DNA from: Acinetobacter calcoaceticus ANC 3811
Lineage (GTDB): Bacteria; Pseudomonadota; Gammaproteobacteria; Pseudomonadales; Moraxellaceae
NCBI RefSeq assembly: GCF_000399665.1
Contig: NZ_KB976986.1
Coordinates: forward strand, 3,382,873-3,446,872
Reading direction: 5' to 3'
DNA: 64,000 bases
Positions 46,552 to 56,136 of the stretch are shown in pieces. The notes beneath the pieces are model-generated. The model was not told where the DNA came from, did no database searches, and saw nothing but the letters and a program-made list of their open reading frames with translations. Within the stretch, counting starts at the first letter, position 1; each line of letters opens with the position of its first letter. Both the position numbers and the translations under genes were made by a program.

Positions 46552-46968
46552 ATGCTGAAATTTTGCTGCAAACTCATTGTTTTATCCAGCCTTTTTTGTA
46601 GTACATGGCTTTATGCACAGACCGATGCTGATCAGCAAGATGAATACAACCAATGTGTAGACCAGACCATTAAAGAAATGCAGCTTGAAAGTATTAATAA
46701 CATGGTCGTGCATAGCTGTTCTGAACAAGCTAAAAAGACTTATGAAGAAAAAATTGTGGCTCTTATTGATCAAATTCGAACACAAAGCGAAGAATACAAA
46801 CAGCCAGAACGTTACCAAGATATTTTAAAATCTCAACGACTTTGGAAAGCCTATGTAGATCAGGAGTGTAATAATGCAGGCTCATACATTGGCTCACCGA
46901 TGTATTCATATTGCCCAATGCAAGAGTATGCAGCGCGTGTAAAGCAGCTAGAAGAATACGTTAATTAA
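46552..46968 (+). CDS. LprI/DUF1311-like secreted protein
   Basis: This is a 138-residue protein with a signal peptide (KLIVLSSLFCSTWLYAQ). The mature part shows the lysozyme-inhibitor LprI-type pattern: four spaced Cys and a late LKSQRLWKAYVDQECNNAGSYIGSPMYSYCPMQEYAARVKQLEEY block. Members of this group act in the periplasm or at the cell surface and some inhibit lysozyme. The exact role here is inferred. GAGAAT precedes the ATG. Confidence 0.75.
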   Translation: MLKFCCKLIVLSSLFCSTWLYAQTDADQQDEYNQCVDQTIKEMQLESINNMVVHSCSEQAKKTYEEKIVALIDQIRTQSEEYKQPERYQDILKSQRLWKAYVDQECNNAGSYIGSPMYSYCPMQEYAARVKQLEEYVN

Positions 46969-47077
46969 GACGAATCATTTTAAACGTCAGCTCATGACGC
47001 CGAGCGTACTTCACTGGATTAAATTTAAGAATGCAAAATGATATTTTTTAAACGATGCCATAAATGAGTCGTTTGAT

Positions 47078-48340
47078 ATGTCTGATCGCATTCGAGAAAA
47101 ACTACAGATTCTTGCTGATGCTGCTAAATATGATGTGTCTTGTTCATCAAGTGGCAGTGACCGTAAAAACAAAGATAAAGGTCTAGGTGATGCCAGCCAT
47201 TCAGGAATTTGCCATAGCTATACTGAAGATGGCCGCTGTGTATCTCTCTTAAAAATTCTATTTAGTAATGTGTGTATTTTTGACTGCGCCTATTGCGTTT
47301 CACGTCGTTCTAATGATGTCCAGCGTGCAGCATTTACGGTACAAGAGGTTGTAGACTTAACCATTAATTTTTACCGCCGTAATTATATCGAAGGCTTATT
47401 TTTAAGCTCGGGCATTTTTAAATCTGCGGATCATACGATGGAACGTATGCTTCAAGTCGTAAAGAAGTTGCGTCTTGAAGAAAACTTTAATGGCTATATT
47501 CATCTAAAAACTATTCCAGGGGCATCGCCTGAACTGATTCATGAAGCAGGTTTATATGCTGACCGTATGAGTATTAATTTAGAGATGCCGACCGAGGTAG
47601 GCCTAAAAACTTTTGCACCAGAAAAATCACATCAGGAAGTGCAGAAAGATTTAGGTTTAGTCCGTGACAGACTGATTCAGCTTAAAGATGAGCGACAAAT
47701 CATTAAGCATGTGCCGAAATATGTACCAGCAGGGCAGACTACTCAAATGGTAGTGGGAGCACATCAAGAGTCAGATCAAGATGTCTTGTTTATGGCAGAC
47801 AAGCACTATAAAGAATTTAAGCTCAAACGCGTTTATTTTTCGGGTTATATTCCAATTAATACCGAAAATAACTACTTGCCAGCAGTGGGCTCTGCACCGC
47901 CATTACTACGGGAAAACCGACTCTATCAAAGTGATTGGCTGATGCGTTTTTACGGTTTTCAAGTCAATGAAATCGTCAATGAAAAACACCCAAACTTAGA
48001 CCTTGATGTAGATCCGAAATTAAGCTGGGCTTTAAGGCATCCTGAACACTTTCCTGTAGATTTAAATCGTGCCGATTATCAAATGATTTTGCGTGTGCCG
48101 GGCATTGGGGTTAAATCGGCTAAAAAAATTGTGCAGGCTCGCCGTTTTGGAAAAATCCATATCGATTTACTTAAAAAATTAGGTGTGGCTTACCAACGTG
48201 CTAAATACTTTATTCGCTGTGAAGACAGTCCGAAATTCCAAAAGGAACTATCTTCTGGCTACATTCGGCAGCAGATTTTAACGCAGGGTGCCTCGAAATA
48301 TGTGCAGCAGCTTTCGCCACAACTAAGCCTTGGGTTTTAG
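47078..48340 (+). CDS. Radical SAM protein, putative DNA modification/repair
   Basis: The product is 420 residues. The radical SAM Cys motif is Cys66-x3-Cys70-x2-Cys73 (NVCIFDCAYC), binding a 4Fe-4S cluster. The C-terminal part has a helix-hairpin-helix DNA-binding element (LRVPGIGVKSAKKIVQARRFGKI). This architecture defines the putative DNA modification/repair radical SAM family. The next gene follows by 2 bases and is its standard partner. The substrate is not known. Confidence 0.9.
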   Translation: MSDRIREKLQILADAAKYDVSCSSSGSDRKNKDKGLGDASHSGICHSYTEDGRCVSLLKILFSNVCIFDCAYCVSRRSNDVQRAAFTVQEVVDLTINFYRRNYIEGLFLSSGIFKSADHTMERMLQVVKKLRLEENFNGYIHLKTIPGASPELIHEAGLYADRMSINLEMPTEVGLKTFAPEKSHQEVQKDLGLVRDRLIQLKDERQIIKHVPKYVPAGQTTQMVVGAHQESDQDVLFMADKHYKEFKLKRVYFSGYIPINTENNYLPAVGSAPPLLRENRLYQSDWLMRFYGFQVNEIVNEKHPNLDLDVDPKLSWALRHPEHFPVDLNRADYQMILRVPGIGVKSAKKIVQARRFGKIHIDLLKKLGVAYQRAKYFIRCEDSPKFQKELSSGYIRQQILTQGASKYVQQLSPQLSLGF

Positions 48341-48342
48341 CG

Positions 48343-49140
48343 ATGTTTAATGATGAGGTGGCTTACTATTTTGATGGCTCAATGGTGGGGCTACTGAGCT
48401 GTGTTTTTCGCGCATTTCAATTTAAAGAATTACAGGTCAGGCTCTGTTTGAATGATGCGGCTCAACATGGTTTATTTGCCGATAAAATTGAGATTTCAAA
48501 TAACGAGGAACATGCTGACCGTGTTTGGTCTGCGCTACAAAAAAAACTTTCATCCTCTTCTTTAAAACAATTTTATTTTGCTTATTTATCTGAATCGTTA
48601 GATGCCTATCAGCATTTATTTAACTACTGTATTTATGTGTTTACTAGCCATGTTTCCATAGAAAAAGATTATTCACATCCAAGTGTTTTAGCAATTGCGC
48701 AGTGGACGAAAAAGGTCGGGCGAGAGAAGCATCGAATGGAAGCTTTTATTCGTTTTAAGAAAACCAAAGATGAGCTTTTTCTGAGTTTAGTTCGTCCCGA
48801 TTTTAATGTATTACCGCTTATTCAGCCCCATTTTAAAAGACGGTATCAAGATCAACGTTGGCTGATTTATGATGAAAAACGTAAGTTTGGAATTTATTAT
48901 GATTTACGTGAAATACATGAAGTTTCACTCGAAGCGTCAAAAGTTGACCGTAATTTAAAAAATGGAATGAGTCAAAGCTTTCAGCTTGAGTTAGACGAGA
49001 AAGAAGTTTTGTATGACCAACTTTGGAAAGATTATTTTAACAGCGTTAATATTACTGAACGCCAAAATATAAAACTTCATGTGCAATATTTACCAAAACG
49101 TTACTGGCGTTACTTAAATGAAAAATTGATGGAATATTAA
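48343..49140 (+). CDS. TIGR03915-type putative DNA repair protein
   Basis: This 265-residue protein is of the family that almost always follows the radical SAM DNA-repair gene. It begins AYYFDGSMVGLLSCVFRAFQF, has a central VGREKHRMEAFIRFKKTKDELFLSLVRPDFNVLP block and ends with HVQYLPKRYWRYLNEK. It resembles uracil-DNA-glycosylase-associated DUF4130 proteins. The start is 2 bases after the previous stop, so translation is coupled. Confidence 0.87.
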   Translation: MFNDEVAYYFDGSMVGLLSCVFRAFQFKELQVRLCLNDAAQHGLFADKIEISNNEEHADRVWSALQKKLSSSSLKQFYFAYLSESLDAYQHLFNYCIYVFTSHVSIEKDYSHPSVLAIAQWTKKVGREKHRMEAFIRFKKTKDELFLSLVRPDFNVLPLIQPHFKRRYQDQRWLIYDEKRKFGIYYDLREIHEVSLEASKVDRNLKNGMSQSFQLELDEKEVLYDQLWKDYFNSVNITERQNIKLHVQYLPKRYWRYLNEKLMEY

Positions 49141-49272
49141 AGTTTTAAAATCAAAAAAAATAGTTCAGCAAGTTTTCTTGTTGTTTAAAGATATAATTTA
49201 AATGCACTTTATGTGGCTTTGCGCGTATACTTTTGCCCGTTATAAATAACGGCATATCCCCAAAGGTGTACT

Positions 49273-50373
49273 GTGAGTGTTATACAGCGAGAATGGTTAC
49301 AGATTTTAAAGCCGAATTTTAAGGTTTTACCTTTAAAAGAGCGGTTGCTTTGCGGCATTGGAGCGTTGTGTGGTTTAGCAATTTCTTCCTTAATTAGCTG
49401 GTATGTTCTGGGTGGAATTAATGCTTGGTACATCGCCCCAATGGGCGCCTCATCTGTTCTATTGTTTGCTGTGCCGACCAGTCCCTTGGCTCAACCATGG
49501 AATGTGATTGTTGGTAATACCTTAGCTGGAATTATTGGTGTTGCCTGTGCGCAGTGGATTCCTGATTTAACTACAGCTTTTAGTGTGGCTGTTGGACTTG
49601 CCATATTTTTAATGATGACCACCGACTCTTTGCATCCACCGAGTGGCGCTGTAGCCATAACGGCGGTATTAGGTGGGGCGGCAATTCATAAATTAGGCTT
49701 TTATTTTATTTTTTATCCAGTTTTACTCAACTCGCTTCTTTTACTCGGTTTCGCCGTCTTTTTTAATAGATTAATTGGGCGGCATTATCCGGTTACTGCT
49801 CATCTTAATGACCGTAGTAAAGATCCTACACCGACTCAAAAAGTATCAATTCAGCCGAAAGATATTGAGTACGCATTAGGGCATCACACTGAACTTTTAG
49901 ATATTAGTCAGTACGACTTAGAAAAGATCATTTTAGAAGCTCAAGAACATGCCAATGAACGAATAGTCAATCAATATACCTGTCAGGATATTATGAGTCG
50001 TGATGTCATCAAACTACATGAAGATGATGATATTCATCAGGCACTCGATAAGTTTAAACAAGTGAACTTGATGAGCCTACCTGTGGTTAATGCTGAAAAT
50101 CATTTGGTAGGAACTTTAGCGTTATATGAAGTCGTAGAGTGGTTTAAAGGTGCAGCCGACCCACGAAACTCTTGGCAGCACTATGTAAAACAAATTATGA
50201 GTCGTCGAGTGGTCACGGTACTGCCAACACAGCCTATTCAAGATCTGGTGCCGTATTTTGTGGAAAAATCGTTTAACTATATTCCAGTGGTTGAAGAGCG
50301 GAAACTTATTGGAATGATTAGCCGTGCAGATATGATTGCTGCATTACAACAACAGTTAAATCGAAAGCTATAA
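49273..50373 (+). CDS. HPP-family membrane protein with CBS pair
   Basis: This is a 366-residue protein. Residues about 25-175 are the HPP domain of four helices with the signature TTDSLHPPSGAVAITAVLGG and WYIAPMGASSVLLFA. Residues about 235-362 hold two CBS domains (CQDIMSRDVIKL, then QIMSRRVVTV). HPP proteins have been linked to nitrite transport in plants and cyanobacteria; the CBS part would sense adenosine nucleotides. The start is a GTG at 49273 with AAAGGTG upstream. A terminator is shared with pspC. Confidence 0.88.
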   Translation: MSVIQREWLQILKPNFKVLPLKERLLCGIGALCGLAISSLISWYVLGGINAWYIAPMGASSVLLFAVPTSPLAQPWNVIVGNTLAGIIGVACAQWIPDLTTAFSVAVGLAIFLMMTTDSLHPPSGAVAITAVLGGAAIHKLGFYFIFYPVLLNSLLLLGFAVFFNRLIGRHYPVTAHLNDRSKDPTPTQKVSIQPKDIEYALGHHTELLDISQYDLEKIILEAQEHANERIVNQYTCQDIMSRDVIKLHEDDDIHQALDKFKQVNLMSLPVVNAENHLVGTLALYEVVEWFKGAADPRNSWQHYVKQIMSRRVVTVLPTQPIQDLVPYFVEKSFNYIPVVEERKLIGMISRADMIAALQQQLNRKL

Positions 50374-50381
50374 TTTTTAGA

Positions 50382-50424
50382 ATAAAAAAAAGCTACGGTT
50401 GATTAGGGGATGCAACCGTAGCGA
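50382..50424 (-). terminator. Rho-independent terminator for pspC
   Basis: GCTACGGTTG (50392-50401) pairs with CAACCGTAGC (50413-50422); on the minus strand it ends in TTTTTTTT. It may also halt the convergent plus-strand message. Confidence 0.85.
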
Positions 50425-50437
50425 CCAAAGTTATTAA

Positions 50438-50692
50438 TTAACGTACTCGTTCTTCATTTACTGTTCGAACGGAGGAGCTATAGCCTTCAATATGTTCTGG
50501 CTGTTTTTTCGGAATGACTAACCATAAAACTAAGTAAACTAAAATTCCTGGAAAGGCCGCACTCATAACTGAGATAACAACAAAAATGATGCGTAATAAA
50601 GTCACGTTCCAACCAAAACGTTCAGCAATACCACCCATTACACCGGCGATCATGCTGTGTCGGTTCGAGCGATATAAACCAGAACTGGCCAT
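50438..50692 (-). CDS. PspC-domain small membrane protein
   Basis: This 84-residue PspC-domain protein begins LYRSNRHSMIAGVMGGIAERFGWNVTLLRI, followed by one strong transmembrane helix (IIFVVISVMSAAFPGILVYLVLWLVI) and a polar tail. PspC proteins sense membrane stress, but there is no psp operon beside it here, so a separate role is likely. It has AAGGAGAAT just before the ATG. Confidence 0.87.
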   Translation of the reverse strand: MASSGLYRSNRHSMIAGVMGGIAERFGWNVTLLRIIFVVISVMSAAFPGILVYLVLWLVIPKKQPEHIEGYSSSVRTVNEERVR

Positions 50693-50937
50693 CTAATTCT
50701 CCTTAAAGATAAATAATTACAAGAAGCTATTGCGCTCCTGCTTAATAAAAATATGGAGGCGAAATAAAAGGTTTAAAGTCCTCGCAGAAGTAAAATGGTT
50801 AAAATATGTAAAGGATTAGAATGAAGGAAACCAACATCAACTAAAATGCACCTTTTCAGGGCTTAAAGGTTTCTTGCAGCATTTGATTAGGCCTGAAAAA
50901 TGAATATAAACATGGCTATTGCTGTTATCTGTGAATA

Positions 50938-51591
50938 ATGTATATGTCTTTGAAGCGGTCTAGGTTTTTAGTTAAGCATTTAGTTTTAGGGGCTATGATG
51001 TGCCTGACACTTGGTGCTTGCGACATCAGCCATACCAACTCAAAAGATCACTCTAGTACAAGCTCTAATTCGACACATGAAGAAAATTTAATAAAAAATA
51101 GTACATCTACAAAAACATTAGATTATGTAGCAGGACGTACTTTTTTACCTGAAGAAAACTTAGATCAAACCAAAAAGTTAAGTGGAACTTTATTGCAATA
51201 TGTCGGGCGATATCACACCCGCATTTCATGTGAGGATGCTTTTGCCGATTGTGAGTCGGGCGAAGCTGAGTACATTTTAAATCTATTACCCAATGGATCG
51301 GCTTATTGGAATGTTATTCATTTTGGTCGTGTGGGAAGTAAAGATGGGGCGAAAAGTGCCGCTGTAAATGAATTGTGTCCTTCTTTAAATTGGAAGGTAG
51401 ATGAAAAAGAGCATGAGTTAACGATTCAATGTCCCTTATCTAAAGTTAATTTTTATTTTAATTTTGATTCAAACAAAAGATTGGTTATGAATCTGGAAAA
51501 ACTGTTTTATAGCGATTATGGAAAAAATCGTGAATTTTTAGAGCAAAATTATTTTGTTCCAAACAAGGCTTATGTATTAACTAAAGAATAA
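50938..51591 (+). CDS. Lipoprotein, possibly NlpE-like
   Basis: The product is 217 residues; two ATGs (50938, 50944) are near each other and neither has a strong ribosome site. The lipoprotein signal ends CLTLGAC-D. After a Ser/Thr-rich linker the mature domain has LLQYVGRYHTRISCEDAFADCESGEAEYILNLLPNGSAYWN, which resembles the NlpE-N beta-barrel pattern. Further Cys residues could form disulphides. The NlpE link is weak. Confidence 0.6.
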   Translation: MYMSLKRSRFLVKHLVLGAMMCLTLGACDISHTNSKDHSSTSSNSTHEENLIKNSTSTKTLDYVAGRTFLPEENLDQTKKLSGTLLQYVGRYHTRISCEDAFADCESGEAEYILNLLPNGSAYWNVIHFGRVGSKDGAKSAAVNELCPSLNWKVDEKEHELTIQCPLSKVNFYFNFDSNKRLVMNLEKLFYSDYGKNREFLEQNYFVPNKAYVLTKE

Positions 51592-51610
51592 ATATTTAAT
51601 CTTACTTGAA

Positions 51611-51647
51611 TAAAAAAGAGCGCAATATGAATTGCGCTCTTTTCATT
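51611..51647 (+). terminator. Bidirectional terminator
   Basis: AAAGAGCGCAAT (51615-51626) pairs with ATTGCGCTCTTT (51631-51642), with A/T runs on both sides. It separates the lipoprotein gene from the convergent acyl-CoA dehydrogenase gene. Confidence 0.85.
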
Positions 51648-51664
51648 TCTCTATTTAAAAATCA

Positions 51665-53488
51665 TTAGTAGTCGAAGCTGAAGTGTTCAACTGGTAATGA
51701 TGTTAATGTGCGAGAGGTTGTCACCATTGACTCTGCATGACCTTGAGTACGAGGCAACATACGGTCAAAGTAGAAGTCTGCAACTTTGATTTTTGCTTTA
51801 TAGAATTCAGGTGTTTCTGCACCGTCACCGGCTTCAAGTTTCTCAGAAGCAATGACTGCTTGTTGAGCCCAGAAGTAAGCCATCATCACGTAACCAGAGA
51901 ACATTAAAAAGTCTACAGAAGCAGAAGATACGATGTCACGGTCTTTACGTGCAGCAAGCATGATACGAACAGTTAAAGTGTTCCATTGAGCACAAAGCTT
52001 AGTTAAGTCCCAAGCAAAACGACGTAAGTATTTATTACGTGCGTGCGCAGCACAGAATTTTAAAATTTCAGCAGTGTAGTCACGAACCACTTTGCCTTTT
52101 GAGCTAAGCAATACTTTACGACCGATCAAGTCAAGTGCTTGAATGCCTGTTGTACCTTCGTATAGCGTTGAGATACGAGCATCACGAGCGATTTGTTCCA
52201 TGCCCCATTCTTTAATGTAGCCATGACCGCCGTAAACTTGCATGCCGTTGTTTGCAGCTTCTAAACCAAGTTCAGTCAAGAAACCTTTTAAAATTGGTGT
52301 GTAGAAACCAAGTTTGTCATCGTAGTCTTCGTAAGCAGCTTGGTCGCCACGTGTTAATGCATCTGTCATTTTGTCTGCAAGTTTTGCAGCATGATAGATC
52401 ATTGAACGACCACCTTCAGCAATTGCTTTTTGAGTCAACAACAGGCGACGTACGTCAGCATGATGAATGATTGCATCAGCAACTTTGTCTGGATCTTTCT
52501 TGCCTGAAAGCGCACGCATAGACATACGATCTTTCGCATAAGGTAACGCACCTTGGAAAGATAACTCGGCATGTGCAATACCTTGAACAGCAGTACCAAT
52601 ACGTGCTGTATTCATGAAGGTAAACATTGCATGTAGGCCTTTGTTAACTTCACCGATTAAATAACCAGTTGCATTATCAAAGTTGAGTACAGCAGTTGCA
52701 GAAGCTCGGATACCCATCTTGTGTTCGATTGAACCACAAGTCACAGCATTACGTTCACCGATACCGCTATCAGCAGTAGGGATGAATTTAGGCACGATAA
52801 ATAATGAAATACCACGAGTACCAGCAGGAGCATCTGGAAGACGTGCAAGTACGATGTGAATAATATTTTCAGTTAAGTCATGTTCACCGGCAGAAATGAA
52901 GATTTTTGTACCAGAGATTTTATAAGTGCCATCTGCTTGAGGTTCAGCTTTAGTTTTAACTTGTCCTAAATCTGTACCACATTGAGGTTCGGTTAAGCAC
53001 ATTGTGCCGCTCCAAGTTCCTTCAACAAGTTTAGGCATATAGGTTTGTTTTTGCTCATCGGTACCGAATTGCAAGATGGTGTTCATACAACCTGAACTTA
53101 AGCCAGGGTACATCGTAAATGACCAGTTTGCAGTACCCATCATTTCCGATTTAATCAGATTTAATGACATTGGCAGACCTTGACCACCAAATTCTTCTGG
53201 GTAAGAAAGACCTTGCCAACCGCCCATTACGAATTGGTCATAAGCTTCTTTAAAGCCTTTTGGCGTAGTGACTTCGCCGTTGTCAAAATGGCAACCTTCT
53301 TCATCACCAGACTGGTTAAGTGGCGACAATACGTTTTCACAATAATCTGCCGCACCTTCAAGAATCATATCAACGGTATCTGGGTCTGCATTTTCACCAT
53401 TTGATAAAGTTTTATAGTGAGCAGGGTAATCTAATACTTCATTCATTAAGAAACGAATATCATGTAGCGGGGCTTTATATGCTGGCAT
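51665..53488 (-). CDS. Acyl-CoA dehydrogenase, long form
   Basis: This 607-residue FAD-dependent acyl-CoA dehydrogenase has an extended C-terminus. Family marks include CLTEPQCGTDLGQVKTKA, GTKIFISAGEHDLT, GIRASATAVLNFDN, and the catalytic-Glu region STLYEGTTGIQALDLIG. The C-terminal 100 residues (acyl-CoA dehydrogenase C-terminal-like part) carry the ending RTQGHAESMVTTSRTLTSLP. It catalyses the first oxidation in fatty-acid or related acyl-CoA degradation. A single gene here; the chain length is not readable. Confidence 0.92.
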   Translation of the reverse strand: MPAYKAPLHDIRFLMNEVLDYPAHYKTLSNGENADPDTVDMILEGAADYCENVLSPLNQSGDEEGCHFDNGEVTTPKGFKEAYDQFVMGGWQGLSYPEEFGGQGLPMSLNLIKSEMMGTANWSFTMYPGLSSGCMNTILQFGTDEQKQTYMPKLVEGTWSGTMCLTEPQCGTDLGQVKTKAEPQADGTYKISGTKIFISAGEHDLTENIIHIVLARLPDAPAGTRGISLFIVPKFIPTADSGIGERNAVTCGSIEHKMGIRASATAVLNFDNATGYLIGEVNKGLHAMFTFMNTARIGTAVQGIAHAELSFQGALPYAKDRMSMRALSGKKDPDKVADAIIHHADVRRLLLTQKAIAEGGRSMIYHAAKLADKMTDALTRGDQAAYEDYDDKLGFYTPILKGFLTELGLEAANNGMQVYGGHGYIKEWGMEQIARDARISTLYEGTTGIQALDLIGRKVLLSSKGKVVRDYTAEILKFCAAHARNKYLRRFAWDLTKLCAQWNTLTVRIMLAARKDRDIVSSASVDFLMFSGYVMMAYFWAQQAVIASEKLEAGDGAETPEFYKAKIKVADFYFDRMLPRTQGHAESMVTTSRTLTSLPVEHFSFDY

Positions 53489-53743
53489 GGCTTTAATCCT
53501 AATTTTGAATCATTGTGGGATTATCTGAATCGATGATTTGATTATTCACTCACTTGATAAAAATACAATGATAATCACATCCGAAAGAAATGTCAGAAAA
53601 GCGAATTTTGTCGAAAATAAATACACCTGAAAATACATTTTCTGCTACATTCAGGACTTATACTTTTATGTGAAAAAACAACTATTTTTTATTTTTAGCA
53701 AGTTTTGCTAAAAAGATAAAGCTATAAGGTTTTAAAAAAGGTT

Positions 53744-56086
53744 ATGCATTTAAAATATCTCAGTTTATGTTTATTTAGTTTGGGTTTGACCGCATGTGCG
53801 CAGCATAACCTACGTCCATCAGCGGCATCTACCAACTTAGATCAAAAAGTCATTCAGGGTATGAATGCATTGTATGAATACCCAAGCTATGATTACCGCG
53901 GGCATTTTAAAGTTAATGTTGATCCAAATCAGCCCAAGAAAAATAGCACTGTAGAGAAAACGGCTCAGCTTGATACTGAAGTGCAAAAAAAAGTAGATCA
54001 ATATTTACGTGAACAAAAAACTAATTTGAATAAAAAACAGAAGCAGGCGCTTTATGCCGCAATTGCAAATGAGCAATCTGTTTCGGGTGTATCTGACGAA
54101 TCACGTTCAGAAAAAGTAAATGCCGTATTAATTAATTTATTAAATGATCTCCAATTTAGTTACGATGGTTCAGTTCATTATCGTCAAAAAATGGGGTCTT
54201 TCAATCTCACTGCAAGATATGAGAAACCGACCTTATTGGTGCAGGCAAAATTGCCAATGGTCATTGATCTGAAAGATTATAAATTTTACGTTAATTATTT
54301 CGGATTAATGCCTTATTTGGTCAATAAAGACAATCAAAATAACTTAGCTTATGTCGATTTTTCAAAGTATAAAAATCTGTTTACAAACGTCGATATGAAG
54401 AAGTTTATTGAATATGCGAAAGCTTCTAGCGCGGTATCTTACCGTTTGGCTGAACCACAAAATTTACAACGTTTATCCGTTAGTGATGCTGAGCGTAAAG
54501 CCGGAATTGTAGAGAAAATTCGATTAAAAGATACGGTTGAAGAGTTATTGCTGCAATCGGAACTCTATGGTCAAGTCAATGAAAAATATTTGCAAAAAAG
54601 TGTTTTAGGATTTGACGATCAAAAGATTGCTGAATCTATAGCAACTGAATTAGCTGCTTCGGAAGCGAAGAAAAAAGAGGGCAGTGCTGAGGGACAGAAG
54701 GTTTCTTCTGAAGATGCAGCGGCAGTCAGCCAGCAACTTTATTCACTCATTAATGCTCATTTTGGCAATACATTGACTTCTGAGGAAGGCGATGAAGAAC
54801 AAGCGAGTGCAGCTCAAGAAGAAGTGGCAGACGAGGCATCTGATTCAGCTCAAGCTGAGGATACTGCTGTAGCAGATGCGGCGGAGCCAACTGCACAAGA
54901 TGAAGAAGTTGCTACACTTACAGAAGAGCAGTGTGTTGAATTACAGACTCTTAATAAACCAGTTGCATTAGGTGATATTAATTACTGTCAAATTTACGGT
55001 ATTGATGTGCTTGATCGAAGCGCTGTAAATACTGAAAAAACTCAGATTAAAGCTCGTCGAGCTGCACTAAAACAAACTTTTGCTGCTTATGATCAGAACC
55101 AGTTTGTGAATGATGATGCATTCAAAGCTTTATGGTTAAAACATAAAGCCGAGATTGAACAAGCTTTACCAAAACAAAGAAATCCAATTACGATTGATGT
55201 TGGACTTGATGAAAAAGGCCGTTTAGTCAACGCTGATTACGATGTTGCATATACACCAGCTGAATTTAACCATCGCTTTAATATTAAAGCAGACATGCAA
55301 ATTCTAAATTATGGTAAAGCAACTTCAATTGACCAGCAGCAGCTTAAACAAGCTAAATCAGTTGCTGAAGCAAGCAAAGGTTCTTTATTTGAAAACTTCG
55401 TAAAAGGCTTTAGTGAAAAACTTGGGCAGAGTGATGTTTCTGAACATCCAGTTGGTTCACATAGCGATGTACAAGATTTAGATTCGAGCCTAGCGCTGTT
55501 GGCTAACCAAACTTATGATGCAACACATGCCTATGACAAAACATATAAGGCTGTGTTTATTGCAAAATTGACTGCCGAAAAACCGTCATATATTAATTAT
55601 TATTCAGTTCAACAGTTGCAAGAAATTGCTGAAGTTTATGCTTACTGGTTCTCAGAAGAAGAAACCTATAATCCTCAAGGTAAGGCTTTAGAGCGTATTG
55701 AGGCATTGCAGAAAAAGCATCATCTTGAGCAAGAAGAGCAATTTGATAATGATTTAGGTCGTGCTGTAGATCATATTGTGATTACGACAGTACAAGGTGA
55801 GACAGGGCGTGAAGCATGGCAAAAATTACAGAAACAATATAAGCAGCCTGAGCAGCTTTTCTCGAAACAATATCAATTAAAATTTGAACAACAAAATGGT
55901 GCTTCTGCTGAAGAAAAGCCATTGTTGTCACAAACAGCTGATATTTTAGGTAAGGCTTATGCTGCTGCACGTAAACAGCAACTTACGGAAAAAACAATTC
56001 AGAATTTAAAACCTGAACATAATGAATTTATTGATTATGAGATTTTCCGCGATGTTTACCAGCAAATGGTTGCGACCAAAAAATAA
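53744..56086 (+). CDS. Large lipoprotein of unknown function
   Basis: This 780-residue protein has a lipoprotein signal ending LGLTAC-A. The N-terminal third has a helix (VQKKVDQYLREQKTNLNKKQKQAL) and a domain with FSYDGSVHYRQKMGSFNLTARYEKPTLLVQAKLPM. Around residues 350-390 is an acidic, low-complexity linker rich in Glu, Ala and Asp. The C-terminal half contains ITIDVGLDEKGRLVNADYDVAYTP and several long charged helices. No domain is recognised; it looks like an Acinetobacter-specific surface or periplasmic scaffold. A terminator follows at 56101. Confidence 0.7.
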   Translation: MHLKYLSLCLFSLGLTACAQHNLRPSAASTNLDQKVIQGMNALYEYPSYDYRGHFKVNVDPNQPKKNSTVEKTAQLDTEVQKKVDQYLREQKTNLNKKQKQALYAAIANEQSVSGVSDESRSEKVNAVLINLLNDLQFSYDGSVHYRQKMGSFNLTARYEKPTLLVQAKLPMVIDLKDYKFYVNYFGLMPYLVNKDNQNNLAYVDFSKYKNLFTNVDMKKFIEYAKASSAVSYRLAEPQNLQRLSVSDAERKAGIVEKIRLKDTVEELLLQSELYGQVNEKYLQKSVLGFDDQKIAESIATELAASEAKKKEGSAEGQKVSSEDAAAVSQQLYSLINAHFGNTLTSEEGDEEQASAAQEEVADEASDSAQAEDTAVADAAEPTAQDEEVATLTEEQCVELQTLNKPVALGDINYCQIYGIDVLDRSAVNTEKTQIKARRAALKQTFAAYDQNQFVNDDAFKALWLKHKAEIEQALPKQRNPITIDVGLDEKGRLVNADYDVAYTPAEFNHRFNIKADMQILNYGKATSIDQQQLKQAKSVAEASKGSLFENFVKGFSEKLGQSDVSEHPVGSHSDVQDLDSSLALLANQTYDATHAYDKTYKAVFIAKLTAEKPSYINYYSVQQLQEIAEVYAYWFSEEETYNPQGKALERIEALQKKHHLEQEEQFDNDLGRAVDHIVITTVQGETGREAWQKLQKQYKQPEQLFSKQYQLKFEQQNGASAEEKPLLSQTADILGKAYAAARKQQLTEKTIQNLKPEHNEFIDYEIFRDVYQQMVATKK

Positions 56087-56098
56087 TAAATAATGCAG

Positions 56099-56135
56099 TC
56101 AAAAAAGAACCTACTTAAAGTAGGTTCTTTTTTGT
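56099..56135. terminator. Bidirectional terminator
   Basis: AAAAAAGAACCTACTT (56101-56116) pairs with AAGTAGGTTCTTTTTT (56118-56133), with A-rich and T-rich flanks. It serves the lipoprotein gene and aroE, which end toward each other. Confidence 0.88.
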
Positions 56136-56136
56136 T

